From assembly GCA_035624455.1 (NCBI GenBank), contig DASPRM010000028.1:1-58074 (forward strand): a DNA stretch of 58,074 nt, read 5' to 3'. This DNA is from Terriglobales bacterium. Lineage in GTDB: Bacteria > Acidobacteriota > Terriglobia > Terriglobales > Acidobacteriaceae. Shown here one piece after another: positions 16,022 through 23,644 of this stretch. A program made the position numbers and the translations under genes. Within the stretch, counting starts at the first letter, position 1; each line of letters begins with the position of its first letter. The notes beneath the pieces are model-generated. The model was not told the DNA's origin. It worked only from the letters and a program-made list of their open reading frames with translations, and made no database searches.

Positions 16022-16070
16022 CGAGTTCGCGGCCGAAGAGCGTAACGCGGATGAGCCCACGAGATGGAAA
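16022..16070 (+). repeat. 49-base direct repeat, copy 2 (non-coding)
   Basis: This copy matches 14890-14938 at 48 of 49 positions but here is not in a gene. It lies nine bases after the terminator of the first PEP-CTERM gene. Confidence 0.85.
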
Positions 16071-16393
16071 GTGTAAGCTGGTAAGTTGTAAGTCGTAATT
16101 TGAAAACCGCGTCATTGGCCCACGTCGCAAACAAGGCAGCCCGGAACCTTCCACTTCCAATTCGAGGTTAAGCTCGAAACCAGAAATGGGGGGCGGCTTC
16201 CTTTTGGATGCTGGCAGTTTGCCCACTCCCGGGTGCACGCAATCTCCACTTTACTAGCCTAAATTAACTAGTTCCCCAGAAGTAGTAATCCGTTGGCTCC
16301 ACAGTGAAATATATTGCACCGCCGCGGAGATTTGCTGTATGAAAAAATCATTTAACTAATTTATTTACAATGACTTAATGCTTTCCAAACACT
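16071..16393 (+). promoter_or_regulatory. AT-rich gap upstream of second PEP-CTERM gene
   Basis: No gene is visible. The first 50 bases carry decayed GTAAGCTGGTAAGTTGTAAG-type repeat. From about 16255 to 16390 the sequence is clearly richer in A and T than its surroundings, as expected for a bendable activator-binding region ahead of a sigma-54 promoter. Confidence 0.3.
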
Positions 16394-16408
16394 TGGGCAT
16401 TAGATTGC
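16394..16408 (+). promoter_or_regulatory. Candidate sigma-54 promoter of second PEP-CTERM gene
   Basis: TGGGCATTAGATTGC has TGG and TTGC at exact -24/-12 spacing (GG 16395-16396, GC 16407-16408). Transcription would start near 16420, about 84 bases before the ATG at 16504. Confidence 0.6.
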
Positions 16409-16503
16409 TCTAGTTGATCTCGAACTGGACCTCAGCCTCCCCCGGGTATGGGAGTCCGCCAGAACTATCACCCATTTTCGGGAAAACACGGAGGTTGAGA
16501 ACT

Positions 16504-17235
16504 ATGGTTCGCATTGCAAGTGTGCTTGCCTGCATGCTCCTGCTTGTTGCAATTGGGGCCCAGGCCGATACATTCGTTAACTTCACACCACCCAGCAACG
16601 GTTCGCTGGGCAGCTCCACCACCACAATTGGCGGAATCGTCATCGATGGCTTCGCCAACGGTGCAATCCCTCTCACTACCTCTGCGCTTCTGTGGGGGCG
16701 GAACGACAATCCTGCTGACCATGGTTTGGGCGTTTGCAGCGAAGGGGTTCCTGCCTGCACTACCGGCGGAGGCGATGTCAATGAGTTAAACCAAAATGGA
16801 AATGCAGTGTCTGAGGTTATTAGGTTGACGCTGCCGACGGGCTCGAGTTGGGTGTCTGTGGGAGTGTCTTCACTCGACAAGAACAACCAGACAGACCCTC
16901 TACTCTATGAGCAGGGCATACTGTACGCCGGTAATAGCGCTGACGGCACGGGCGCAGTTCAAATCTGTTCATTCGCCACGGGACTCGTAGGCCCCGGCTC
17001 TTTTTGCACCATGTCTGGGGCTGCCTTTGAGCCGGATTTGACGCTTACCGGCTTCAATAATGACAAATACCTGTTTTTCATAGCGCAGGCTTGGGAGGCC
17101 GGATCGACAAATACGAACAACGACTATCTGGTCCGCTCGGCGACCATCACGGTTCCGGAGCCTTCGTCGATGCTGCTTCTGGGTTCCGGCCTGGTCAGCC
17201 TGGCTGGTCTTGTTCGCCGCAAAATTAACCGCTAA
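16504..17235 (+). CDS. PEP-CTERM sorting-domain surface protein
   Basis: ATG 16504 is preceded by GGAGG at 16491-16495; the frame is open further upstream but those starts precede the promoter's expected transcript start. The 243-residue product has a signal peptide (ending AIGAQADT), a Thr/Ser/Asn/Gly-rich body with several cysteines, and a PEP-CTERM tail: VPEPSSMLLLGSGLVSLAGL followed by VRRKINR. It differs in its body from the first PEP-CTERM protein, so it is not a recent duplicate. A stem-loop follows at 17245. It is monocistronic. Confidence 0.9.
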   Translation: MVRIASVLACMLLLVAIGAQADTFVNFTPPSNGSLGSSTTTIGGIVIDGFANGAIPLTTSALLWGRNDNPADHGLGVCSEGVPACTTGGGDVNELNQNGNAVSEVIRLTLPTGSSWVSVGVSSLDKNNQTDPLLYEQGILYAGNSADGTGAVQICSFATGLVGPGSFCTMSGAAFEPDLTLTGFNNDKYLFFIAQAWEAGSTNTNNDYLVRSATITVPEPSSMLLLGSGLVSLAGLVRRKINR

Positions 17236-17244
17236 TTTGACTGC

Positions 17245-17272
17245 GAGGCCCCTCTGGCGGACGAGGGGCCTC
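17245..17272 (+). terminator. Stem-loop after second PEP-CTERM gene
   Basis: GAGGCCCCTC (17245-17254) and GAGGGGCCTC (17263-17272) form a perfect ten-base GC-rich stem with an eight-base loop, ten bases after the stop codon. No T-run follows, so it may protect the transcript end or act with Rho. Confidence 0.6.
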
Positions 17273-17299
17273 CGCCTTCAATTCTGACGACCGGTCATC

Positions 17300-17350
17300 C
17301 GGCTGTCGAGCTGCGTTCAACCTGAACGGACGAGACGTGCGCTCCTACCT
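17300..17350. repeat. Copy of GTCGAG...CTGAACGGACGAG repeat
   Basis: TGTCGAGCTGCGTTCAACCT followed by GAACGGACGAGACGTGCG repeats the element seen at 2551-2602 and, shorter, at 4982-5010. It is non-coding. Confidence 0.55.
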
Positions 17351-17461
17351 CGTGCTGCCGATTCGCCGAGGACCGGGGAGATCGCCTATCCTGCGCATTC
17401 CCTCGAAATTTGCGCCAAGCATGGACATGGACCTCCAGCACTCCTGACTGCGGTTGCACCT

Positions 17462-18415
17462 ATGATAGAACTAGCCGCAGGCATGGCGTTTTATTTGGGG
17501 ATCGATGGCGGCGGGACCACGACCACTTGTGTCGTGGGTGATGAGATGTCTGTGTTGGCCCGGGCGAGTGCTGGGGGAAGCAACGCGATCCGGCTGGGCG
17601 AGACGGAAGCTGCGAACAATTTGCAAGAGGTGATCTCGGAAGCGTGCACGCAAGCCGGGGTGAGCCCTCTCAAAATCACTGCGGCATGCCTGGGAGTAGC
17701 GGGAGCAGTCCATCCAGATGTGAACGCGATGGTGCGGCGCGTGGCCAGTACCGCGCTTCCACGGGCTGAAATTCAAGTGGTCGGCGACATGGTGATTGCC
17801 ATGCAAGCGGCGTTACGGGGCGCGCCCGGCGTCGTGGTGATTGCTGGTACTGGCTCGATCGGGTACGGGCGCAATTCGCGGGGAGAGACGGCGCGGGCGG
17901 GCGGTTGGGGTTTCGCCATCTCAGATGAGGGATCGGGTCATTGGATCGGCCGCCAGGCGGTAGCGGGTGTGGTGAGAGCGCTCGACGCCGGCCACAGCAC
18001 CACACTTTTGGATCATCTGCTGCAGACTTGGAGACTTCCCGATGCAGTTGAATTGGTCAGGTTTGGCAACCAAGTCCCGCCGCCGAATTTTGCTGAGCTT
18101 TTTCCTCACGTGGTGCAGGCTGGGGAGCAAAACGATCCGGTCGCGGCGGAAATTCTAAGCCGAGCTGGCGGCGAGCTGGCGCAACTGGCTTTGGTTGTGA
18201 TGGGCCGTTTGTGGAGTTCAGTCCAGCCGGTCGATGTGGGAATGGTTGGCGGCGTGTTTGAGCATTCACCACAGGTGAGGCGCGCGTTTAAGCAGGGTCT
18301 GTTGCTGGAGTGGCCGCAGGCGGCGGTGGGCGATACAGTTGCCGACGCGGTGCTGGGCGCCCTGGAGATGGCGAGGATGATGACACGAGAAGCGCTGATC
18401 TCTCATAAGCGGTAA
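17462..18415 (+). CDS. N-acetylglucosamine-kinase-type sugar kinase (BadF/BadG family)
   Basis: The 317-residue protein (ATG 17462; ATG 17483 is an alternative directly before the fold) belongs to the ASKHA kinase superfamily. The phosphate-1 loop is YLGIDGGGTTTTCVV, the middle holds VVVIAGTGSIGYG and GWGFAISDEGSGHWIG, and the adenosine motif is VGMVGGVFEHSP. These are the features of N-acetylglucosamine kinases of the BadF/BadG/BcrA/BcrD family. It probably phosphorylates GlcNAc or a similar sugar from cell wall or chitin recycling. It is followed 75 bases later by a gene of unknown function. Confidence 0.82.
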   Translation: MIELAAGMAFYLGIDGGGTTTTCVVGDEMSVLARASAGGSNAIRLGETEAANNLQEVISEACTQAGVSPLKITAACLGVAGAVHPDVNAMVRRVASTALPRAEIQVVGDMVIAMQAALRGAPGVVVIAGTGSIGYGRNSRGETARAGGWGFAISDEGSGHWIGRQAVAGVVRALDAGHSTTLLDHLLQTWRLPDAVELVRFGNQVPPPNFAELFPHVVQAGEQNDPVAAEILSRAGGELAQLALVVMGRLWSSVQPVDVGMVGGVFEHSPQVRRAFKQGLLLEWPQAAVGDTVADAVLGALEMARMMTREALISHKR

Positions 18416-18422
18416 GGATCTC

Positions 18423-18481
18423 GTCGAGGCTGCGCCTCGACCTCCTACCCTAGCCAAAGGATGGCTAGGATTGGGCACCCT
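18423..18481. repeat. Two adjacent hairpins of a dispersed repeat
   Basis: GTCGAGG-CTGCG-CCTCGAC (18423-18441) and CTAGCC-AAAGGAT-GGCTAG (18450-18468) are perfect inverted repeats. The second is part of the CTAGCCAAAG...GGCACCC element also seen at 2636-2670. An ATG inside it (18461) is therefore unlikely to be a gene start. Confidence 0.6.
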
Positions 18482-18490
18482 GATGATTCG

Positions 18491-19222
18491 ATGATGGAAG
18501 AGCTTCCCAACCTGGAGCAGCTGATTCACAGCCAGTCCGAGCAGGACCTGAGGTGGGCGGCTGCAAGTCCTGGCTTGACCGAAGATCTGGCGGTGGCGCT
18601 GCTCGCGCGGCGTGACCTGCCCGGCGGCGTGCTGCAGGACCTTTCCCGCAACAGCAACGTGGCCAAGCTGCGGAAGGTGGTAGTGGGGCTGGTGTCGCAT
18701 CCGCGGACTCCGCGACATGTTTCTATTCCGATCATCCGCTCGCTCTACACCTTCGAACTGATGCATGTTGCGCTGACGCCACTCGCACCGCAGGATATCA
18801 AGATGGCGGTGGAAGACGCGCTCATCGCGCGCCTGGAGACTGTGACTTCCGGGGAGCGGATTACGCTGGCGCGCCGTGGATCGACACGCATAGCGGCTGC
18901 GTTGCTGAGCGATAAGGATCCGCGGATTTCGGAAGCTGCGCTAACCAATCCTTACCTGACCGAGGTCGGAGTGGTTCGCGCGCTGATGCGAAGTGATGTG
19001 AGCGCGCAATTTGTCAACGCCGTGGGCAAGCATCCGAAGTGGTCGCTGCGTACCGAGGTACGGATAGCGTTGCTCAAAAATGTCAGGACGCCTGCAGCGC
19101 TGGCGCTGGAGATCGCGCAGAGCCTGCCGGCGTCGGTAGCCCGCGAGGCGCTGATGAATTCGAGCCTCCCAGCGAGCGTGAAAACGCATCTGATGTCGCA
19201 GATTCAGCAGAGAAAGCGGTAA
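18491..19222 (+). CDS. Alpha-helical repeat protein of unknown function
   Basis: With the start at ATG 18491 the protein has 243 residues; the longer frame begins in a repeat element. It is all-helical, with repeated units of the type 'ISEAALTNPYLTEVGVVRAL' and 'VSAQFVNAVGKHPKWSLR', resembling leucine-rich-repeat-variant or HEAT-like scaffolds (compare DUF2336). There is no signal peptide or membrane segment, so it is cytoplasmic. It may act as a binding platform; no function is known from sequence. Confidence 0.65.
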   Translation: MMEELPNLEQLIHSQSEQDLRWAAASPGLTEDLAVALLARRDLPGGVLQDLSRNSNVAKLRKVVVGLVSHPRTPRHVSIPIIRSLYTFELMHVALTPLAPQDIKMAVEDALIARLETVTSGERITLARRGSTRIAAALLSDKDPRISEAALTNPYLTEVGVVRALMRSDVSAQFVNAVGKHPKWSLRTEVRIALLKNVRTPAALALEIAQSLPASVAREALMNSSLPASVKTHLMSQIQQRKR

Positions 19223-19233
19223 GTAAGAAGCAC

Positions 19234-19327
19234 GATCGGGTGAAGTTCAGACTGGCGACTCGACATTCACTGCTAATCCAGAGATCCTTCGCCCGCTCTG
19301 CGGGCTCAAGGTGACACCTCCCAGAGA
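19234..19327. repeat. GATCGGGTGAAGT element and ATCCTTCG hairpin
   Basis: A GATCGGGTGAAGTT element begins at 19234. From 19282 AGATCCTTCGCCCGC, a short loop and GCGGGCTCAAGGTGACA form a hairpin between the converging helical-repeat gene and uvrC, so it may also serve as a bidirectional terminator. Confidence 0.6.
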
Positions 19328-19334
19328 CGTCTGA

Positions 19335-21164
19335 TCAGCCGATCTGCTTCTCTTGGCCCCGGAAGTAGTTCAGGATGGCTTCGGCCTGGTTTTTGTTCAC
19401 TACCGCGGAGAGCGCGGCGGCGTCGGCCTGTTTCACGGCACGAACGCTGCCGAAGTGTTCGAGCAGCCGCTTGCGGGTAGTGTGTCCGATGCCGGGGATG
19501 GCTTCCAATTCGTTCTCGCGGTCGCGAATCTGCCGGCGTTTGCGATGGAAGGTCACAGCGAAGCGATGAGCCTCGTCGCGGATCTGTTGGATGAGGTGCA
19601 GCACGGGGGAATGGTGATCGAGGGCGAGTGGCTCGTCCTCCTGCCCGTAAATGTAGAGAATCTCCTCGCGCTTGGCGATTGCCGCTAGCGGCTGGCTGGT
19701 AATCTGGAGTGACTCCAGCGCGTGCGCGGCCGCGTGCAACTGGCCGATGCCGCCATCGATCAGCACCAGGCTGGGCATGGTCTGCTTCTCGTCCTGCACG
19801 CGCTTGTAGCGGCGGGTTACGACCTCGCGCATAGAGGCGAAGTCATCCACCCCGTCAACGCTGCGAATGATGAATTTGCGATAGTCGCTCTTCTTCATCT
19901 GGCCGTCTTCCCAGACCACCATCGAAGCTACGGTTTCCGCCCCCTGGATGTGCGAGATGTCAAAACACTCGATGCGGCGGGGCAGTTCGGGGAGGGTCAT
20001 CGCATCCTGTAACGCCTGCTGGATCACCTTGGCCTGTGGCTTCATGACGCGGAAACGCTGGTCGTAGGACTGCTTGGCATTATTTCCAGCCAGGTCGATC
20101 AAGGAGCGCTTTTCTCCGCGCTGCGGGATTTGAATTTCGATCTTGTGACCATAAGTCTCGCTCAACAGCTCCTGAAGGACCTCGCGGTCTTCGAAGTCCA
20201 CCGGCAGGTAGATATTTCGAGGCACGTATTTCTGATCGATGTAGAGCTGGGTGAGCAGAGTGGAGAAGAACTCGCCAGGGTCAAATTCGCCGGTCTCCAT
20301 GCCGGGCACTTTGTCCCAAAAGAATTCGCGGCGGTCGAGAACACGGCCGACGCGCATATGAAACAAGTTTACGGCCAGCATGCCGTTTTCGTAGTGATAT
20401 CCGAAGACGTCGGCGTCTTCTCCTTCGACGGCGGCCATGCGCTGCTTTTCCTGCAGTTGCTCAACCGTGGAAATCAGGTCGCGGTACTTGGCGGCGAGCT
20501 CGTACTGCTCGGCTTCGGCGGCGGCATTCATGCGATGGCGGAGCGAGCGCGAGAGCTCGGTCTGCTTGCCTTCGAGCAAGAGCTTCACGTCGCGGACGGC
20601 TTCCTGATAGCGCGCGTCGGTGGTGAGACCTTGCACACATGGACCCAGACAACGTCCGATGTAAAACTGCAAACAAGGGCGCGGGTGATAGCGGCTGAGA
20701 TCGATGTTGCAGGACGGAATCAGGAAGTGGCGGTGGATCAGGTCCACAATACGGTACGCCAGATTGGCAGGGAAGTAGGGACCGTAGTATTCACTCCCAT
20801 CTTTCTTAAGGCGGCGGGTAACATAGACCCTGGGGTAGCGCTCGGCGAGCGTGAATTTGATGTAGGGGAAGGTTTTGTCGTCACGCAGAAGGATGTTGTA
20901 ACGAGGTTTCTTCTGCTTGATGAGATTGTTCTCAAGAGCGAGCGCTTCCTTGTTGTTGGCGACGACGATGTACTCGATGTCAACGGCGTCGCGCATGAGG
21001 CTGCCGGTTTTGGAGTCGGCAACAGCTTCGTCGGTAAAGTAGTTGCGCACCCGGGCCCGCAGGCTTTTGGCCTTGCCCACGTAGATCACTTCACCGGCGG
21101 CATTTTTGTATAGGTACACGCCGGGAGCGGTAGGCAGGGTGCGAATTTTGGCGAAGAGATCCAT
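19335..21164 (-). CDS. uvrC: UvrABC nuclease subunit C
   Basis: ATG 21164 gives 609 residues, the normal UvrC length; the frame is open to 21230 but the extension is not part of the family. UvrC makes both incisions in nucleotide excision repair. The GIY-YIG domain is at the N-terminus (GVYLYKNAAGEVIYVGKAKS), the UVR helix pair that binds UvrB is near residues 205-240, the RNase H-like endonuclease has ECFDISHIQG and VLIDGGIGQL, and a helix-hairpin-helix tail (IPGIGHTTRKRLLEHFGS) ends the protein. No uvrA or uvrB is here. Confidence 0.97.
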   Translation of the reverse strand: MDLFAKIRTLPTAPGVYLYKNAAGEVIYVGKAKSLRARVRNYFTDEAVADSKTGSLMRDAVDIEYIVVANNKEALALENNLIKQKKPRYNILLRDDKTFPYIKFTLAERYPRVYVTRRLKKDGSEYYGPYFPANLAYRIVDLIHRHFLIPSCNIDLSRYHPRPCLQFYIGRCLGPCVQGLTTDARYQEAVRDVKLLLEGKQTELSRSLRHRMNAAAEAEQYELAAKYRDLISTVEQLQEKQRMAAVEGEDADVFGYHYENGMLAVNLFHMRVGRVLDRREFFWDKVPGMETGEFDPGEFFSTLLTQLYIDQKYVPRNIYLPVDFEDREVLQELLSETYGHKIEIQIPQRGEKRSLIDLAGNNAKQSYDQRFRVMKPQAKVIQQALQDAMTLPELPRRIECFDISHIQGAETVASMVVWEDGQMKKSDYRKFIIRSVDGVDDFASMREVVTRRYKRVQDEKQTMPSLVLIDGGIGQLHAAAHALESLQITSQPLAAIAKREEILYIYGQEDEPLALDHHSPVLHLIQQIRDEAHRFAVTFHRKRRQIRDRENELEAIPGIGHTTRKRLLEHFGSVRAVKQADAAALSAVVNKNQAEAILNYFRGQEKQIG

Positions 21165-21521
21165 GCAGCGAATTATGGAAAACTGCCTTCTGGGGCTTCC
21201 AGCGGCAGGCCAGAACGGCAGATGGAGCATCCGGATATGTTCATGTTAGCAAAACACTTGCTGCGTAAAAATTTTACGCTCAAGTTACAGATGTGCCTGG
21301 CCGAAACAATGCCAGAGGAGGGAGGCGAATCGTTGCTGGCTTCTAAGTCGCTGATTTATGGTCGGTTGTGAAGGGATACGTGAACGAGTGCAGCTGGCAG
21401 ATGGCGTGCTATTTGCTAGGAGGGGTACTTGGTAGTCATCAAGCAACCTAAAGGGCCCGGGATTTACAACTAAAGGAATCGAGAATAACCGTTGGCAAGA
21501 GAACTGAAGGAGTTTGCGCCC
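21165..21521. promoter_or_regulatory. Divergent region of uvrC and the OmpA-type gene, with a perfect dyad
   Basis: The gap holds GCGTAAAA-A-TTTTACGC (21263-21279), a perfect eight-base palindrome about 100 bases upstream of uvrC and 240 upstream of the lipoprotein gene. It is a candidate operator, or a hairpin with A/T content. GAAGGAG (21506-21512) is the ribosome-binding site of the downstream gene. No other gene is seen. Confidence 0.4.
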
Positions 21522-22235
21522 ATGAACCGAGTTTCTGTGATAGCAGTCGTAGCCGCGCTGAGCGTCAGCGCGACGGTAGGCTGCACGAGTAAGAAGTATG
21601 TGCGGCAGGAAGTGCAGCCCACGATCAACAAGGTCAACGAGCTGGATGACCTGACGGCTAAGAATACGAATGCGATAAAGGATGTTGATGCGCGTTCCCA
21701 GGCAGGCATCAAGGACGTGCAGACGCGAGCGGCGGCGGCCGATCAGAAGGCGCTGGCAGCTGGGCAAGCTGCGGATCAGGCACAGACGGCAGCGAATCAA
21801 GCCTCAAACCGCGTGAATTCGCTGGCCAACACGGTGGCGAATCTGGACAACTACCGCCCCGTGGCAGAGACGGCGGTGCACTTCGGGTTCGACAAGTCGA
21901 ACTTGACGTCGAAGGCGAAGGAAGCGCTAGATCAGCTGGCCGGCGAGATGGGAAGTGCGAAGAATTACATTCTGGTAATTGACGGCAATACCGATTCGGT
22001 CGGGCCGGCAGACTACAATTATCAGCTCAGCCAGCGGCGTGCGGATGCGGTGGTGCAGTACATGGCCTCCAAGTACGACGTTCCTGCTCATAAGATCTTT
22101 CTGATTGGCTTGGGTGAGGATAAGCCCGCGAGCGACAATAAGACCGCAAAAGGACGGGCGGAGAACCGCCGCGTCGATGTACGGCTGATGACCAACATAA
22201 GTGACCAGCCGCCGACGCAAGCCAAGAACGAATAG
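21522..22235 (+). CDS. OmpA-family peptidoglycan-binding lipoprotein
   Basis: ATG 21522, nine bases after GAAGGAG, gives 237 residues. The signal ends with a lipobox (SATVGC), so the protein is lipid-anchored. Residues 30-115 are an Ala/Gln/Asp-rich coiled coil (QKALAAGQAADQAQTAANQA), reminiscent of Lpp-like spacers. The C-terminal OmpA domain starts with AVHFGFDKSNLTSKAKEALD and includes GNTDSVGPADYNYQLSQRRA and KGRAENRRVDV, which bind peptidoglycan. It tethers the outer membrane to the cell wall. An intrinsic terminator follows. Confidence 0.9.
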   Translation: MNRVSVIAVVAALSVSATVGCTSKKYVRQEVQPTINKVNELDDLTAKNTNAIKDVDARSQAGIKDVQTRAAAADQKALAAGQAADQAQTAANQASNRVNSLANTVANLDNYRPVAETAVHFGFDKSNLTSKAKEALDQLAGEMGSAKNYILVIDGNTDSVGPADYNYQLSQRRADAVVQYMASKYDVPAHKIFLIGLGEDKPASDNKTAKGRAENRRVDVRLMTNISDQPPTQAKNE

Positions 22236-22259
22236 TTTCGTCGGTTTAGGCCCCCATGG

Positions 22260-22297
22260 AAGAGGCCATCATCCCTGAGATGGCCTCTTTATCTTTT
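22260..22297 (+). terminator. Intrinsic terminator after the OmpA-type gene
   Basis: AAGAGGCCAT (22260-22269) and ATGGCCTCTT (22280-22289) form a perfect ten-base stem with a ten-base loop, followed by TATCTTTT. Confidence 0.8.
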
Positions 22298-22398
22298 AAT
22301 GACCAGCGATCCACCCTATTGATTACAAACGTAATTTGCTGATTCCAGGAAGCGGCGGTTACTCTCGTGTCTGAGGATTAAAGAAAAGTCAGAAGTGT

Positions 22399-22419
22399 GA
22401 TCGGGTGAAGTGAGAAGGA
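22399..22419. repeat. GATCGGGTGAAGTGAGAAG element
   Basis: A full copy of the dispersed element lies upstream of the double PilZ gene; the same 19 bases occur near 4951 and 42279. Confidence 0.6.
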
Positions 22420-22494
22420 AGGAGCGGAAGTTTTACGCCTTTCGCTCTCAGTCCCGCGATCGGACTTCGTGCTTTCGAGAGGAGCCTTGTTTTT

Positions 22495-23487
22495 ATGGGC
22501 CGACGCTACGCGCCGCGTGTTCCCGTTTCTATCCCTGTGTGGGTGTTTGGAGTGGAAGCTAGTGGTCTGCCGTTCGCACAAGCAGCGCAAACGGTCGAAA
22601 TCAGCAAGTCGGGCGCGATGCTTGAAGGCATGCGATACGCGCCGCGGTCTGGCGGGATTGTGACCGTGCAGTGTGGCCAGAAGAAGGGCCGATTCAAAGT
22701 TATCTGGGTGGGAGAGAAGAACACGCCGAAAGCAGGCAGGCTGGCGATCCGCGCGCTGGAGCCGGCTAAGTTCGGTTGGAGCGTATCGGTGCCGGAGGCG
22801 TCCACTGATTTCTTCCGGACGGCGGAAGATGGTTCTCTGGAGACTAGCCAGCTACCGAGCCGCGGAGAAGCTGACTCGAAGAGTGGCAAGAAACTGCGTC
22901 GGCGGCACGATCGTTTCAGTTGCGAAGTGGTTGTCCAGGTCTGCCGCGAAGGCGGTGGCAGTCCCATGTATTGCCAGATGAACGACGTGAGCACGAGCGG
23001 CTGCTACGTGGTCACGCGGACGCCGCTGGTGGTCGATTCGCGGGTGGAGTTTATTTTTCGCGACCGCGGCTCCGATGTGAAGGGGCGCGGGGTTGTGCGT
23101 ACTTCGCATGCGTGTCTAGGGATGGGGATAGAGTTCACGAGCATGCAGCCAGAGCACAGGCAGGCACTCGACAAATTCTTGGCTCGTCTCGCAAATCAGT
23201 CACTGAAGCCCAATGTCGATCAGGATGTCGAAATACTGAAGCCTATAGTGGCGGTGGCACCAGCCAAGCCTGTTAACGGAGATACCAGCTATTACATGCC
23301 GGGGGCGGAGAATTTCCGCGCAGCTCAGGTGCTGGAGCGTCTGCTGCAAGTGTTTCGCGAGTCGGGCGCGCTGAGCCGGGAAGACTTCATGAAGATTCTG
23401 CTGGACTCACAGTCGAATCAGAGGAAGCAGGCCGACGCCATCGACTACGCCTTTTCGGCTGCTCCGGCGACGCCGCAGATCGTCTGA
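22495..23487 (+). CDS. Double PilZ-domain protein
   Basis: The 330-residue product starts at ATG 22495, ten bases after AGAGGAG. The first PilZ-like domain (residues 1-90) has the arginine motif RYAPR but an altered second motif (EISKSG), so it may not bind cyclic di-GMP. The second (about 130-235) has RRRHDR and DVSTSG, a complete binding signature. A helical tail of about 80 residues (ENFRAAQVLERLLQVFRESG) completes it. It has no membrane segment. It probably reads cyclic di-GMP through the second domain while the first has a structural role. It is the only gene in its unit. Confidence 0.85.
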   Translation: MGRRYAPRVPVSIPVWVFGVEASGLPFAQAAQTVEISKSGAMLEGMRYAPRSGGIVTVQCGQKKGRFKVIWVGEKNTPKAGRLAIRALEPAKFGWSVSVPEASTDFFRTAEDGSLETSQLPSRGEADSKSGKKLRRRHDRFSCEVVVQVCREGGGSPMYCQMNDVSTSGCYVVTRTPLVVDSRVEFIFRDRGSDVKGRGVVRTSHACLGMGIEFTSMQPEHRQALDKFLARLANQSLKPNVDQDVEILKPIVAVAPAKPVNGDTSYYMPGAENFRAAQVLERLLQVFRESGALSREDFMKILLDSQSNQRKQADAIDYAFSAAPATPQIV

Positions 23488-23594
23488 GAGGTTGTAAGCG
23501 AGCAATCAGCTGTCAGCAGAAACAATCAGGCGATACACACCCCGCTGCAGATCCTTCGGCGGCTTCGCCGCCTCGTGATGACAGCCCAGATGGC
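23488..23594. repeat. Repeat cluster after double PilZ gene
   Basis: GCAATCAGCTGTCAGCAGAA belongs to the AATCAG/CAGCT repeat seen at 2477 and 26887. AGATCCTTCGGCGG-CTT-CGCCGCCTCGTGATGACA (23549-23583) is a hairpin-type element of the ATCCTTCG family. No gene is seen. Confidence 0.6.
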
Positions 23595-23644
23595 GGCTTG
23601 TGATCACAACCCGGACAGCCATAATCGGATAGAATTAGCTGAGT

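Noticed and set aside
15852-16238. A 128-codon minus-strand frame after the first PEP-CTERM gene
   Set aside because: It crosses the PEP-CTERM 3' end, its terminator and the 49-base repeat, so it is not a plausible gene.
20130-21113. A 327-codon open frame on the plus strand opposite uvrC
   Set aside because: It lies wholly antisense to a clear uvrC, has no domain and no convincing start; long antisense frames are common in GC-rich coding DNA.
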